Assembly (NCBI GenBank): GCA_013339895.1
Contig: JABACO010000002.1
Location: forward strand, 12,007,610 to 12,071,609
Reading direction: 5' to 3'
Length of the DNA: 64,000 nt
Source: Ephydatia muelleri
Lineage: Eukaryota; Porifera; Demospongiae; Spongillida; Spongillidae
Under the pieces are notes generated by a model. The model was not told where the DNA came from. It did not search any database and saw only the letters and a program-made list of their open reading frames with translations. Made by a program: the position numbers and the translations under genes. How positions within the stretch are numbered: position 1 is the stretch's first letter; every line of letters starts with the position of its first letter. Of the stretch, positions 10,755-21,449 are shown piece after piece.

Positions 10755-11520
10755 AGATAGCGGGATAGGATGGCTCGGGAATTTGCTCTCACAAGGGCCA
10801 AACAGAGCCTTCCAAATATTTCATTATACACGAGTGATATGGGACGTCCCTGCCTAGTGGACACACTGGTGGCAAGTCTCGATAGTGCTTGAATAGCCTC
10901 AGTACCCCAACATCCGTATGTCTCCACCACAAGAGGGATACATACCCAGCCTAGTTCCCTGCACATTTCGTCATTTACTCTATGCTTGCGGATTTGGGCA
11001 GCCAAGGCAGCTGAACCTGCTGTCACACACATTTCTTGAAAACTTTGTGCATTTAGAGTTGATGTGACAGACAGGTCAAATGCTGCTGGCTTACCCAGGA
11101 CCCAGTTTGGAACAAGGACATCAGCTGGATGAGTGTGTTCCCTAGACCAACAAGATGTGCAATGTGACAAAAATCATTGATCAATCTGTTGTGACGAGAG
11201 ACAAAATCACCTCCCAACTTGCAACACAGTGCATGATGGCCATAAGCATCCAAGGCAGCATTACATTGAGAGCTACCTTGACCTTGAGCAACTGGAATAC
11301 CGAGCCACCATTTTATCGTCACCTGAAATTCAGAAGGCTCCAAGTGAAGGCCCATGCTAAGGAATTAATGGAGTAACTGATAGCCAAGCTGAGGTATGAG
11401 GTGATGAAATGGATAATAGATGAGCCCTGTTGATTGCAGTGGAGTTATCAAATAGTTTCCTGAACTGACAATCCTCAATTTTGTTTGACAGGAACTTTTG
11501 AGTGAGTGAGGAACAGCTGT
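10755..11520 (-). pseudogene. RLE non-LTR retrotransposon, 3' fragment 1
   Basis: Read on the minus strand, it encodes the post-RT part of a restriction-like-endonuclease retrotransposon. In order: a thumb-like LLSISSPHTSAWLSV segment; WWLG; a decayed zinc finger with Cys/His spacing (the first Cys pair reads QC rather than CxxC); an RHNRL motif; PADVLV...AAFDLSVTS (the PD-D/ExK-like core); and ELGWVCIPLVVETYG. Frames switch near 11355 and 11100. It begins directly after a (TAA)n tract at 11527-11551. Confidence 0.8.
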
Positions 11521-11526
11521 TTGTCA

Positions 11527-11551
11527 ATAGCTTATTATTATTATTATTATT
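11527..11551. repeat. (TTA)n microsatellite at an RLE-element 5' junction
   Basis: Eight TTA units. On the coding strand of the minus-strand fragment this reads (TAA)n, immediately before its first codons. Confidence 0.9.
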
Positions 11552-11708
11552 AGGCACTGAGCCAAATGTACTGCCTGCTGGGCGTCACACTGATGAGGCA
11601 GAATGCAAGAGCCATTCTAATGAGATGTACCCAAACACCCCTTCAGGATTGTTAATCTTAATTGTGTTATGCATGTGTGTGTGTGTTTGCTCGTGTTTTG
11701 TTGTATAT

Positions 11709-11765
11709 TATTATTATTATTATTATTATTATGATTATTATTATTTAATTATTTTTAATAATAAC
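11709..11765. repeat. (TTA)n-rich tract at an RLE-element 5' junction
   Basis: About ten TTA units with one ATG interruption, running into TTTAATTATTTTTAATAATAA just before the plus-strand RLE fragment. Confidence 0.9.
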
Positions 11766-11789
11766 ACCCCATGCAGCCTCTTGGCTCTC

Positions 11790-12477
11790 AGTTGTGCCTT
11801 CTATAGGTCTTGGGCTACATTTAGATCCCAATGAGCTTCAGATAGCAGTGAAGTGGTGGTTGGGCTTGGACACTTCCAGAGGCTCTTCATGTGGTCTCTG
11901 CCCTGATGTGGCATTGGACCCTCTAGGCCATCATGCAGCTACCTGCCGGCGTGGTGGCGATGTAGTTATACGTCACAATAGGTTGCGTGATGTCGTTCTG
12001 AGCTTTTGCCACCAAGCCCACATTGCAGCAAGGTTAGAAGCTGGAAGTGGCCTCACTCCAGGACTGGATCGCACTCGCCCAGCTGATGTGCTAGTGAGGG
12101 ACTGGGCTCAAGGCAAGCCGGCAGCCTTTGACATCACGGTCACATCTCCTCTTACCCCTGCTATTTTGGCTGAGGCAAGTAGGAGGGTGGGTGCTGCTGC
12201 TGAAGCTGCAGAAAACAGAAAGCACACAGCCAATGACCCTAAATGTGCTGAACTAGGCTGGAGGTGTGTGCCTCTAGCAGTAGAAACTTACTGCAATTGG
12301 GGTGAGGAAGCAAGCGGAACCTTTGCTCTACTGGCCACACGCTTGGCCTTTGGCTCTTCCTCATTTCGTAAAGCCAGGGTGATCAGTGACATGTTTGGAA
12401 GGTTGAATATCACCCTGGTGAGAGCCATAGCAAGGGCCATACTGGCTAGGACTGTGATCCCTTCTGACTTTAGTTAA
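11790..12477 (+). pseudogene. RLE non-LTR retrotransposon, 3' fragment 2 (ORF open)
   Basis: A 227-codon open frame with no lesion seen. It has WWLGL; a zinc finger CGLCPDVALDPLGHHAATC; RHNRLRD; the endonuclease core PADVLVRDW...AAFDITVTSPL; RKHTAND; ELGWRCVPLAVETY; and a C-terminal MFGRLNITLVRAIARAIL. RT and the 5' part are missing, so it is a 5'-truncated insert. It is flanked by TTA repeats at the 5' side and ends TTAAATAATAATAATA, a (TAA)n-like tail right after the stop. The order of motifs matches RLE-bearing clades (R2/R4/NeSL type); I cannot fix the clade. Confidence 0.85.
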
Positions 12478-12615
12478 ATAATAATAATATGTTGGTGTGT
12501 ATTATGTATATATGCGTATTTGTGCTTCCATATTGACATGTAGTATTATTGTTATTTTTAATAACAATATTATTAAAAAAATAATAACAATTATTTATAA
12601 TTATATATAATAATG

Positions 12616-12658
12616 ATATACATACATACATACATACATACATACATACATACATACA

Positions 12659-12688
<30 letters not shown>
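12616..12688. repeat. (CATA)n microsatellite
   Basis: About 18 uninterrupted CATA units. Confidence 0.97.
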
Positions 12689-12689
<1 letters not shown>

Positions 12690-12734
12690 CCTGACACACT
12701 GAGACACACTAGCTATGAAAGTTACGATGATGAA

Positions 12735-12830
12735 ATATCCCCCTCCTGAAGGGAACATCCACCTCGTAAGAGGAGGGCTCGGGCATTGGCTCGCACAAGA
12801 GTCAAATTAAGGCGGCCGTATATTTTTACA
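12735..12830 (-). pseudogene. RLE retrotransposon, C-terminal scrap
   Basis: On the minus strand it encodes IYGRLNLTLVRANARALL, the same C-terminal motif as the neighbouring copies, then a stop. Nothing else of the element remains. Confidence 0.65.
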
Positions 12831-12947
12831 TATTATAACATTATTAATACATATATATTATATACGAAACAAGACAATACACGAATGGAATAAATGCTCA
12901 TACAGAATTATTATTAATATTGTCCACAAAAACCCCCTATAGATGTT

Positions 12948-13740
12948 CTAAACTACATAGCTTCTACCTAGAATGGATCTAGCCACTGAACGCACCAGGG
13001 ACATATTAAGGCGGCTGTAGATGGTGTGGAGGGCCCAAGACTTTGAAGTTCCTTGGTGCATCCCGAGTGCAGAAGCGAGGCGGGAAAAGACACCCTGAGC
13101 TTCCATGCCCCAGTTACCAAAGGTCTCCACTGCTAGGGGGATGCAGGCCCAGCCCAGCTCCTGGCACTTAGCATCATTTGCAGTGTGTTTCCTGCATTCT
13201 GCAGCATAGGCTGCTGCCCCAGCAGTGGAACTGGCGTCTCTCAAGGTGGCAGGGGTGAGGGGAGATGTTACAGTGATGTCCAAGGCAGCAGGAGATCCTC
13301 TGTCCCAACCCTGAACCAGGACATCCGCTGGGCGAGTGTTAGAGTGGTCACTAGAGAGCCCATACCCAGCTTCCACTCTTACTGAGAGGTGGGCTTGGCG
13401 ACAGAAGTCAGCAACGATGTCACGAAGGTGGTTGTGTCTGATCACCACATCTCCCCCATGCCTGCAAGAAGTCGTGTGGTGACCCAGAGGATCAAGAACC
13501 AGATCAGGGCAGAAGGGGCAGGGAGAGGCGTCTGAAGTTTTGAGACCGAGCCACCACCTAATGGCCATTTGGAACTCTGCTGATTCAAGGTGCATTTTCC
13601 ACCTCGTAGAAGGGATAGCAGTAATCCAAGAACAGGCATGGGGAGAAGAAACTGAGAGCATGCGAGCCTTGTTCACCGGGGAAGCTGAAGACAGCAGAGA
13701 ATGGAATGCAAAAGAATCCAGCATCTGGGACAGTGACTTC
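12948..13740 (-). pseudogene. RLE non-LTR retrotransposon, 3' fragment 3 (ORF open)
   Basis: The minus-strand 258-codon ORF (13724-12948) is open. It has LLSSASPVNKARMLSVSSPH (thumb-like), WWLGL, zinc finger CPFCPDLVLDPLGHHTTSC, RHNHLRD, PADVLVQGW...ALDITVTSPL, ELGWACIPLAVETFGNWG and a C-terminal RLNMSLVRSVARSILG. It starts right after the (TAA)n tail of the next copy upstream and ends shortly before a TTATTATTAAT tract at 12909-12920. It is a 5'-truncated copy in head-to-tail arrangement with the copy at 13820-15515. Confidence 0.85.
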
Positions 13741-13741
13741 T

Positions 13742-13756
13742 GTATTATTATTATTA
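13742..13756. repeat. Short (TTA)n at the junction of two RLE copies
   Basis: On the minus strand this is the (AAT)4-like 3' tail of the copy at 13820-15515. The next copy's reading frame starts within a few bases. Confidence 0.8.
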
Positions 13757-13819
13757 ATTACAAGCAAGGTATACACAAAGTATTAGCACAATGTAAAGCT
13801 TATTTTACACAGTTCTAAT

Positions 13820-15515
13820 AAGTCTATCGATGGGCCAACTCCCTTCCCATGATGGCCCTTGCCACTGATCTCACCAGTGACAAGTTCAGGTGGCCATACA
13901 TTTCTGAAACCATCTTTGGTTTGGGACTTGACTCATTAACAGCAAGCAGGGATGCCAAGCGGGAAAATACACTCTGTGCTTCCTTTCCCCAGTTTCGACC
14001 GCCAGTGGGCTATACGTGTACCCCAACTCTTGGCTCTTTGTATTGTTAGCAGCATTCTTCCTATTTTCAGCCACATGGGCTGCTGCCCCTGCAGATACGC
14101 CGCTAGCTTCATTCAGAGCAGCAGGAGTGAGAGGTGAGGCAACTGTGACATCAAATGCTGCGGGCATTCCTCTGTCCCAACTCTGAACAAGAACGTCTGC
14201 AGGACGGGAGTTGAAATGTTCCCTACTTAAATCATATCCCACTTTCCACCTTCACAGAAAGGTGGGCAGGTGACAAAAGTCAGCAAAGATGTCACGCAAA
14301 TGGTTGCGCCATGAAACTACATCCCACCATGTTTGCAAGAGGCTGCATGGTGACCTAGTGGGTCTAGGGCAATGTCAGGACAAAAAGGGTAAGAGGAACC
14401 TCCTGAGGTATCAAGACCCTGCCACCATCTAAGAGCACTCAGCGTTGTCAAGGTGCAGGTCCAAGCCAGTGTAAGGGACAACAGAGATCCAGGAACCTGC
14501 ATGAGGGGCAGAGATGGAAAGGATTGGAGCCTTGTTCACTGGAGAGGAGGAGGATAGCAAGGACTGGAATGTATGAACATCCAACCTCTTAGACAAAGCT
14601 TTTTGTAAAGGGGGAGAAGCTAGCAGTCTTTACTGTGATAGAGTCCTGTGAGGAGACCTGGATGTTATAGCGAGTGACAGCCTGCAGCATGTGGATGTTG
14701 TCAAGGCTACACAGTCCTGAAGAAGCAAGGGAAGAGATGAAAGCAGCAGAGGAGTGGTGAGTGAGGGAACAAATTAAAGCCTAGTCCAGCAAATCATGGA
14801 CTGAGCTGTGCTTGTTGCCAATGGGAATCAGGGACATCCACTGCAAGGCACAAAGTAAAACAAAGCCTTATCTCTTCATCAAAGGACTTACATGTTAGAG
14901 AGTCTGCACAGAGGCTAGGTGGGGTTGCTCTGGTTAGGTGTACTAACTTACAGTAGCTTCCACATATGCGGAGAAGTGAGAAGGCCACATGGAGGTCAAC
15001 CACAGAGACAACCACAAGAGCTTTAAGCAAAACCTTGGAAATAATGGTGTTATGAATCAAGCACAGTGCACAAAGTCCCCAATTGGCACCCCAAGAATGA
15101 CAAAGATGACTTCACTACTGGTGGGGAAAGGGAGTTGCCCCCCTTACTGAACAGTTCACGCTTTGAAAAGTTTATGTTAAACCCCAAGTGTGGACCCAGC
15201 TACTCAATGAGTTGTAGAGCTCATAGCACAGCTGACCTTTCCCCTGCAAAGACACCATCATCCAGATACCAGGCTTCAAGAGCAGGTGGAAACAGTCATC
15301 GTCTGCATCTATGCTGGTCACAAGTTTATGGAAGACTAAAGCAAACAACATTGGACCCAGTGGGTCACCCTGATGTACTCCGGATTGGGAACTAATCTTG
15401 CCCATAGGGTGCCAGGATTTTGGCTGACACATGGAGGTAGCAAGTCTAGAGGCTACAGAGGAGATAATGGCCGTGGCTTCTTTTCCCCAAGCTTCATAAG
15501 TTTCAACGACCATAG
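13820..15515 (-). pseudogene. RLE non-LTR retrotransposon with RT remains
   Basis: Minus strand, in order: a displaced RLE-tail segment (VVETYEAWGKEA, about 15510); RT motifs SGVHQGDPLGPMLFALV; then, after a frame change, YLDDG (about 15255); a region dense in stops; thumb-like SSPVNKAPILSISAPHAGSW; a decayed zinc finger; WRNHLRD; PADVLVQSWDRGMPAAFDV; and RLNLSLVRSVARAIMG near 13820. Several stops and frame changes make it dead. It is the only copy here that keeps part of the RT palm. It ends with a 3' UTR and an AAT tail at 13742-13756. Confidence 0.8.
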
Positions 15516-15525
15516 GGCCATCTTA

Positions 15526-15545
15526 GATTATTATTATTATTATTA
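15526..15545. repeat. (TTA)n microsatellite at an RLE-element 5' junction
   Basis: Six to seven ATT units immediately before the first recognisable codons of the minus-strand RLE copy. Confidence 0.9.
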
Positions 15546-15559
15546 CACACAACGCCAAA

Positions 15560-16545
15560 ACAACGGACCTGCTTGAGGATTAGGGGGTTTACAAATGATC
15601 CGGATCGTATGGGTACATGCATTTGAGCTCAACTGGTTGCAGCAAACCTTAATTGTCGCGTAGCGCTAGGACAGCCTAAAACTCGTACAGATGGACCTTA
15701 CGTGTCCCGCGCGTGAGTCAATTTTGTGGGCACGAGACGGAGACAAAAACTCACTGATTCACTATGGAATACTTCTTTCAGTTATGGAAGCCGATTTTTT
15801 AATTGGAGGACCTAGTTTATTGTTCACATTATAGTTGTTCGATGTACTAGCTATATGTATATGTTTCTCTCGTGGGCAAGTAGTACATCGTAATGGTGTT
15901 GTCATAAGTGGTCGTGGAATATTGTAATGAGAAGTGCACTTTATGACTACCTGAACATTGAGGACTATGTATGACAATCCTAGGGAAGCGTAACCTTAAA
16001 TAAGAAAAATACGATGACCTTACTAAAAATCATGCCAAATTAAATGTAGTGTAGTAACAATCCCCCGTGAGAAAAATCTGGTGGGCTTGGTATTGAAGCA
16101 CGTCTATTGACTGATGATTCGCAAACCGCGAATTAATTGCCTTGTCTATTTGACCGCTGATTCTGAATATGCTTTGAATAAATAACGATGCTTGACAAAT
16201 TCTGCATTCTATATACGGCAGAATGTGCAAGCTGTTATGACGGAATTCGTGCACAGCTGTCTTTGTAAATATGGTACCAGCCTTCGCATGAGTGAATGAG
16301 ACTTCTCGAACTTACCCATGCAGTGGGACGAGTGTGCCTATGGTGGACAGTTAATTCAGTGGACATCGATGTGGAGTAGGTTATCATAAAATTTCCCAAA
16401 GCAAGCGGGTTAGTTCTCAGCTCTGGGCCCAAGAAACGACGGCTTAGCGTCTTACTGTTAATCGTACACAGAGCGTTGACTGTTATCTGTTCTAATTGCG
16501 CATAGCGCACGTGAAAACAGTTGATCTTTCCAATTCAAAAAAATA
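15560..16545. other. No gene recognised
   Basis: Small minus ORFs only, such as 91 codons at 16235-16510, without known domains. A short word GCAAACCGCGAATTAAT at about 16122 recurs near 55042, followed in both by TTGACCGCT within about 30 bp. Confidence 0.45.
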
Positions 16546-16547
16546 CA

Positions 16548-16755
16548 TGGCTTTGAATACCGCAGTACATGTACATGCAAGTCAGTGCAATATACTGACA
16601 TGCATGTAACCACGTAGATGCTTTAATGTAAACGTTTCAACCCATGTGGGCTGGGTGTATGCACATCTTGTGTCTCCATTATTACTTAGCATGTTTATAT
16701 AGTTGTAACAACACATACGAATTATGAACTGGTAAAAAGGCCGGAGGAGTGAACG
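16548..16755 (+). repeat. Dispersed repeat B, copy 1 (inverted partner at 21224-21445)
   Basis: Shares, in reverse complement, GTATTCAAAG, ATGCAAGTCAGTGCAATATACTGACATGCATG (described in pieces), CAACCCATGTGGGCTGGGTGTATGCACATCTTGTG and the GGTAAAAAGGCCGGAGGAG end with 21224-21445. It is non-coding. Confidence 0.75.
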
Positions 16756-16784
16756 GGCATTTTATACATAATGTACGGTACATT

Positions 16785-16985
16785 GTATCGCCCATACATC
16801 GGCGGTCATCTTGCAATTTATTTCAAATCGAATTATTATGTACAATAAATCAGTCTGATTATAATATTGTACTTCGTAATTGTTCTATTAATTAACCATT
16901 CTTTAACTAAAATCAAGACAACAAATTAATTTCTACCGCGCATAATTTGTATTCATTGCGTAATACTTTGCCTGAATTACTGGTG
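16785..16985 (+). repeat. Dispersed repeat C, copy 1 (direct partner at 57433-57655)
   Basis: Shares CCCATACATCGGCGGTCATC, AATAAATCAG.CTGATT, CATTC.T.AACTA.AATCAAG and AATTTCTACCGCGCATAATT with the 57-kb copy, in the same orientation and order. It is non-coding and borders directly on repeat B. Confidence 0.75.
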
Positions 16986-16989
16986 TTTA

Positions 16990-17335
16990 TGTGTACGGTT
17001 AATAAGAATCGATAATAATGGTGAATAAATGCACCTGTTATTGTAGTTAAAATAGTTTAGCTACAAGAGCCACAGCGGACCGTAGCTGCTCTTCAATTTT
17101 GATGAGCCAATGTCAAGCCGGGTAACTAGGCGGCAAATGTGTCCATAGTCTTTCCCCCAATTCACAACTGCTGGAAAGTGCTGTCTGTAAAAGCAACTTT
17201 TTCCTGCGTATAGGCCTAAGCATATCGCCAATTCATCGTGCCTACGCGCTTCATTCATCGAGCTTCAGGTATAGACTATTTAAAGAACAGCTCACCAAGG
17301 CAGCTTGCAGGAGGGGATGAACGATGTCATATATA
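16990..17335. other. No gene recognised
   Basis: A 65-codon minus ORF (17061-17258) could be an exon, but it matches no domain I know and has no clear splice partners. Confidence 0.35.
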
Positions 17336-17405
17336 TAATAATAATAATAATAGCCCTGGCAGTGAGCTAGGGTGGGTATGTGTCCCTCTGCAGCTGGTAG
17401 CTACG
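17336..17405 (+). pseudogene. Tiny RLE retrotransposon scrap next to (ATA)n
   Basis: An (ATA)n tract is followed by codons for SELGWVCVPL, the segment found near the RLE C-terminus in the other copies, then divergence. Its position right beside an AT-rich triplet repeat repeats the pattern at 10.7-15.5 kb. Confidence 0.55.
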
Positions 17406-17409
17406 TAGG

Positions 17410-18600
17410 CTTCACCTAGCTAAACAGCCTTCGATTAACATCAGCCTGTGCCGATCTATGTCCGCATGGGTGTGGACAGAGCGTCAGTACATGTATTCGC
17501 CTACGGAAGAGCGCTATCCCAAACTGCACATATACCTACTCTTTTGAATAATTGCATGCATATAATCTTTTTTTTTTATACAGGTAGTTGACATTAATAA
17601 AATATGTGTGCTCATTTATGATTCCTATTTTAAGCACCTTCAAGGATAGACAGCACAAATCATCAGGTATTTCTTCATTACGCTCTAAAGGTTATGTACT
17701 GTGCGTAAAGACACTTGCTGCAGAGTGAAATTGACAAGCAAGGTGAATTGATGGAAAATTCATGGGCTGTAGCACTTGACAAAGCAATCAATCAGACAGT
17801 GGAATTTTTGTCTGCAAGGTAACTGTAAACAATGTTTTTATGCCTACTTGGTATCATTGCTAGTTTGTTGAGTGTATCTCAACTTACTACTGGAATTGTT
17901 AAACTAAACTTCTGTATCCATCAGTAAGCATTTTGATTATGCAGGCAAGCAGTCAAGAGCTTCGATCCTGGCTAGGAATATGGTTACTTGAAAGGTTAGC
18001 TCATTTTATTAAAGAGTTTTACTACATTGTTACTTTATTATGTTATGGCACGCATTTTTGAGAATATTAACACAAAGGCATTGAAAGAGTTGGCAAGCAC
18101 AACTACTTTTTTTTTGTGGCAACTTCGGAGGTTAATGCTACTGTTCAAAAGGTGCCATTTAGAGTTTCCTGAATGATTTTGTAAATGTTTTTATTCCTTC
18201 AAATAGATATTAGAAAATCAATGTGTGCACAATGAATTACTGTATCACATATCAGTTCTCACAAGTGTAAGTACACTACTGCTTTAATGTGCTCCAAATA
18301 TGTATGTGTTTGGCTTAAAAAGCATGAAAATTCACTAATATCTAATTCCAAATTTTAAACAACCTCTGCCTGCAGAAATAAACTCAATTGAGCCACTTCC
18401 AGATAGGTGCTTTTATGAAGAGCATGCTCAAAAGCTGAAACTATGGAAAATCAATAAAATTCACAGCAAGAAACCAGTGTCCAGGGATGTTGCACGGCAG
18501 GAGAATGTAATCATAGTCAAAAATGCTTGTGCCGTAGAAGTGTGTAAGTTCATTGATGCAGATGGATACTCCAAGCACAATCTTGGAAATCTTTTTTCAG
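17410..18600 (+). other. Unassigned; exon-like open pieces
   Basis: Open stretches ending at plausible donors occur on the plus strand at about 17727-17818 (SLSAR-like end, AAG|GTAACT), about 17941-17995 (AAAG|GTTAGC) and 18408-18545. The last includes a cysteine-rich frame, CCTAGECNHSQKCLC. I could not link them in phase or name a family. A decayed transposon gene is possible. Confidence 0.25.
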
Positions 18601-18898
18601 GTTATTAACAATTTAAAAAGGCATAGAATGCATCAGAGTGTGACTACAGCAGTAAAGTTAAATTGCATGTTATAGCTGTCAATAGACATAAACTTATACT
18701 TTCTGTTTCAATGACATGAAAATTGCCATTGGATTTGAATAAAATCTTTATAATTCATAAAAATTGTACTCACATGGTCACCTACATGTATCCGTGAACC
18801 TTGCAAAAAGATCCATGAATTATGATCTTCCTATCTTCACCAGGATGTCTATAGGATTGTTAATGTCAGTAAAAATGGAACTCCATTTCGCTACCTAC

Positions 18899-19310
18899 CG
18901 TTGCAATGTCGTATAGACACATGAAATAGTGTCCTTCCATTGGGGACAAATCCAAATCATTGCATTTTTTTTGTTCTTCCCTATTAGTGATGATGCAGAG
19001 AGCAACATTCAGTAATGATGCAATGGCCTGCAGTTCATGGTGGGTTCCCCAAGTTCCTGGTTCAGTCGTATCAGAAAGATATGCCTCCAAAGTAATGGAT
19101 GACTCAACGAAGTTGATTATATGGCTTCCATCAGGCACAAGGTAAACAAGAAACAATTTGATTACACAAAAAAAAACTTTATTATTCTCTAGAATATACA
19201 TGAACAAAACATAATTACCCTTACTGTGTATGCGGATTATTTTCCAGGAAGTTCACAACTTCCTTTTGCAAAGATATATGTGACACTTTCTGTGGTGAAA
19301 TATTTGTACC
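18899..19310 (-). CDS. OTU-type cysteine protease, two partial exons
   Basis: Two minus-strand pieces resemble the C-terminal half of OTU deubiquitinase domains. The first (about 19310-19225) encodes EVVNFLENNPHT and ends at a good donor (CA|GTAAGG). The second (about 19155-18899) encodes DGSHIINFVESSITLEAYLS, then GTWGTHHELQAIASLLNVA and an IITN strand. It ends at donor ACG|GTAGGT. The G-T-W-G...E-L-A pattern is typical of OTU folds. The catalytic Cys exon and the last His exon were not found. No AG lies at the expected acceptor of the second piece, so splicing may be broken. OTU domains are common in transposon-encoded proteins, and the repeat-rich surroundings suggest that origin here (inference). 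Confidence 0.55.
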
Positions 19311-19896
19311 TAATCACATACAGCAGCATATAGGCAATTCTAAACTAGGCAAATTTTTACGCACTTCCATTCCAAACTGTCTTATGTTATTCACTAATAC
19401 AGTATGTTGATTCTTCTTTGCGGTAAAACTGCTTTTTAGTATATTACATAGGCTTGTGGCTGGATAACAAAGTGGTATTTTTTGAGCTATTGGAATAAAA
19501 AAGTTCACTGGTCATTTAAAGAAATTATTGATTAGACTTGGTAACATGCTGAACTGAACCAAACCACCTCAAAGTAAACATGCATAGAAAACCTGTGGTT
19601 GTTTAACAGCCACATGGATGGAGATATCCTCGGGTATAAGGTGCTACTGTACCCACAATCTATCATCAAAAGCTTAAGAGCCCTCCTCTTGATCCACATT
19701 ACACATCTTATCACTCGTGAATAATACAATGACCAAACCGCTATGGACTAAAAGACTTGTAAATAAATCTTCTACTGATCTGACATAGTCCAACACATCA
19801 TCCACTATGCACATATCGCTTAATTGGAATTGCACACATCCTGAATGTAGGAGAGAGCGGCGTTTAAGCAGTTAGTAGGTGGTCCTGCGTTCGTGC

Positions 19897-20368
19897 TAGG
19901 GCTGTCGAAAAAAATCCACCATTTTTTAGGCACTTTCTAATTGCACAAAATGCCTTCATTTTCTATTTATAGACACCGGAATACTACCAAATAAGGCTAT
20001 GTATCGATCACGCCGCCACATTTAGTGCACACGTGCCGATGAGAATGTAATATACTGTCGAAGTGACTCGTTGCTTATTCGGTTGCACAGGTAGCGGCAT
20101 AAGCCAGCTACGCATGTAGTTTGCTATACCGGTTTGCGCCATCACATTTCGCTGTTGAGTTGTCCCCACTTAATGTGTGACATCTGCTTTGCTGGTTGGC
20201 AAGTTTTAGTAACGAAGGACTGCACATCAAAACATGTGTAAACACTGAAAAGCTAACTAAGGAGACCGTCAATTTTTGTTGCGGAAGGCGGGTGAAACGG
20301 AATTTTTACGGTTAGCATTTTGGATAATTTTTGGAGAATTTTTGAGTGGCATTTTTTCGACAGCCCTA
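19897..20368. mobile_element. Non-autonomous hAT element (472 bp) with 8-bp target duplication
   Basis: Terminal inverted repeats TAGGGCTGTCGAAAAAAAT / ATTTTTTCGACAGCCCTA are flanked on both sides by GTTCGTGC (19889-19896 and 20369-20376), an exact 8-bp duplication. The TAGGG-type ends and the 8-bp duplication are the hallmark of hAT transposons. There is no transposase ORF inside. Confidence 0.9.
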
Positions 20369-20386
20369 GTTCGTGCATCAGTAAAA

Positions 20387-20625
20387 TTGTGCCACTGTAG
20401 TTGCTTTCATTTTCTTCAGTGAGACAGCTTCTGGCCGTTTAGAGAAGTAGTCTGTTGCTATTATTATGTATCGGTGTCCTCATAGGCGTTAGTGTAAGCG
20501 GGCCGATGATATATCGACGCCTCAAAGGTTCCACAAACCAGTTATGGGGACAGGCTGCATCTGTGCTTGGTTATCATGTAGTCTCAGCTAACCCAACGAC
20601 GAATATAGAGATGCCTCCTAACATC
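20387..20625 (-). pseudogene. Ty3/gypsy integrase fossil
   Basis: On the minus strand, frames around 20480-20560 give a LQPVP-like segment and IIGPLTLTP. After a frame change, 20470-20390 gives YIIIATDYFSKRPEAV, the region of the integrase core around its second acidic block. Stops and a frame break show decay. The hAT MITE at 19897-20368 lies just downstream. It differs in sequence from the 35-39 kb gypsy element. Confidence 0.7.
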
Positions 20626-20769
20626 TACTTATATAGAGAACCTTCTCTAAGGATTCACATACTACTGAAGAAATCCTGTTACATCTGGCACAGAGCAATT
20701 TGTGATACATTCAGACTGAATACATTTTCTATCCTCAGCGATGAAGGACTTGTTAATGTCACATAAATC

Positions 20770-21220
20770 CTTCCTTCCAGTGGTGCATGTGTGTGTCTTA
20801 ACTTGACCTGAAATACATAAACCTTTATGCCTGCCAACAAACCATCTCAGTGAACTTTGCTAGCTGTACAAAGGCTTTGCATCAAGTTGAAAACACTTTT
20901 GAGGTTCAGCATGGTACTGTGGTATAGTACTAATGATAGAGACAGGACTTGATTAACTCTTTGGACGCCATGCATGCAAGTTCATGTATGCATGCATATG
21001 TGCACACTGTAACTAAGAAATGTGTTGATTACAAAAGCTTCATGATGCATGCAAATGCTTGCTGCACTTGTAACCATATAGGTACATGTGACATGTTTGG
21101 TTACTGCAATTGTAATTGCTGCTCAAGAGCCCATTATTCAGATTACATGTACTTCACTAATGCATCACTCCGGTACTACCAGAGCAGGAATGTGTAACCC
21201 AAATCAGTGTAGTCCAAATT
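20770..21220. other. No gene recognised
   Basis: ATGCATGCA- and ACATGTA-rich sequence with an 82-codon low-complexity-like plus ORF. No domain recognised. Confidence 0.45.
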
Positions 21221-21223
21221 CCC

Positions 21224-21445
21224 TTTTACTCCTCCGGGCCTTTTGCCAGTTCATAATCCGTATGGTTTGTTACAACCATATGTAGACATGTATAATAATG
21301 GACACACAAGATGTGCATACACCCAGCCCACATGGGTTGAAACATTTTATATTACTACTGCATCTACGTGGCTACATGCATGTCAGTATATTGCACTGAC
21401 TTGCATGTATGTAACGTGCACTATGGTATTCAAAGCGATTTTAAT
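21224..21445 (-). repeat. Dispersed repeat B, copy 2 (inverted relative to 16548-16755)
   Basis: Reverse complement of 16548-16755 with a few dozen differences and small indels. It runs from CTCCTCCGGGCCTTTTGCCA to GTATTCAAAGCGATTTT. Confidence 0.75.
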
Positions 21446-21449
21446 AATC

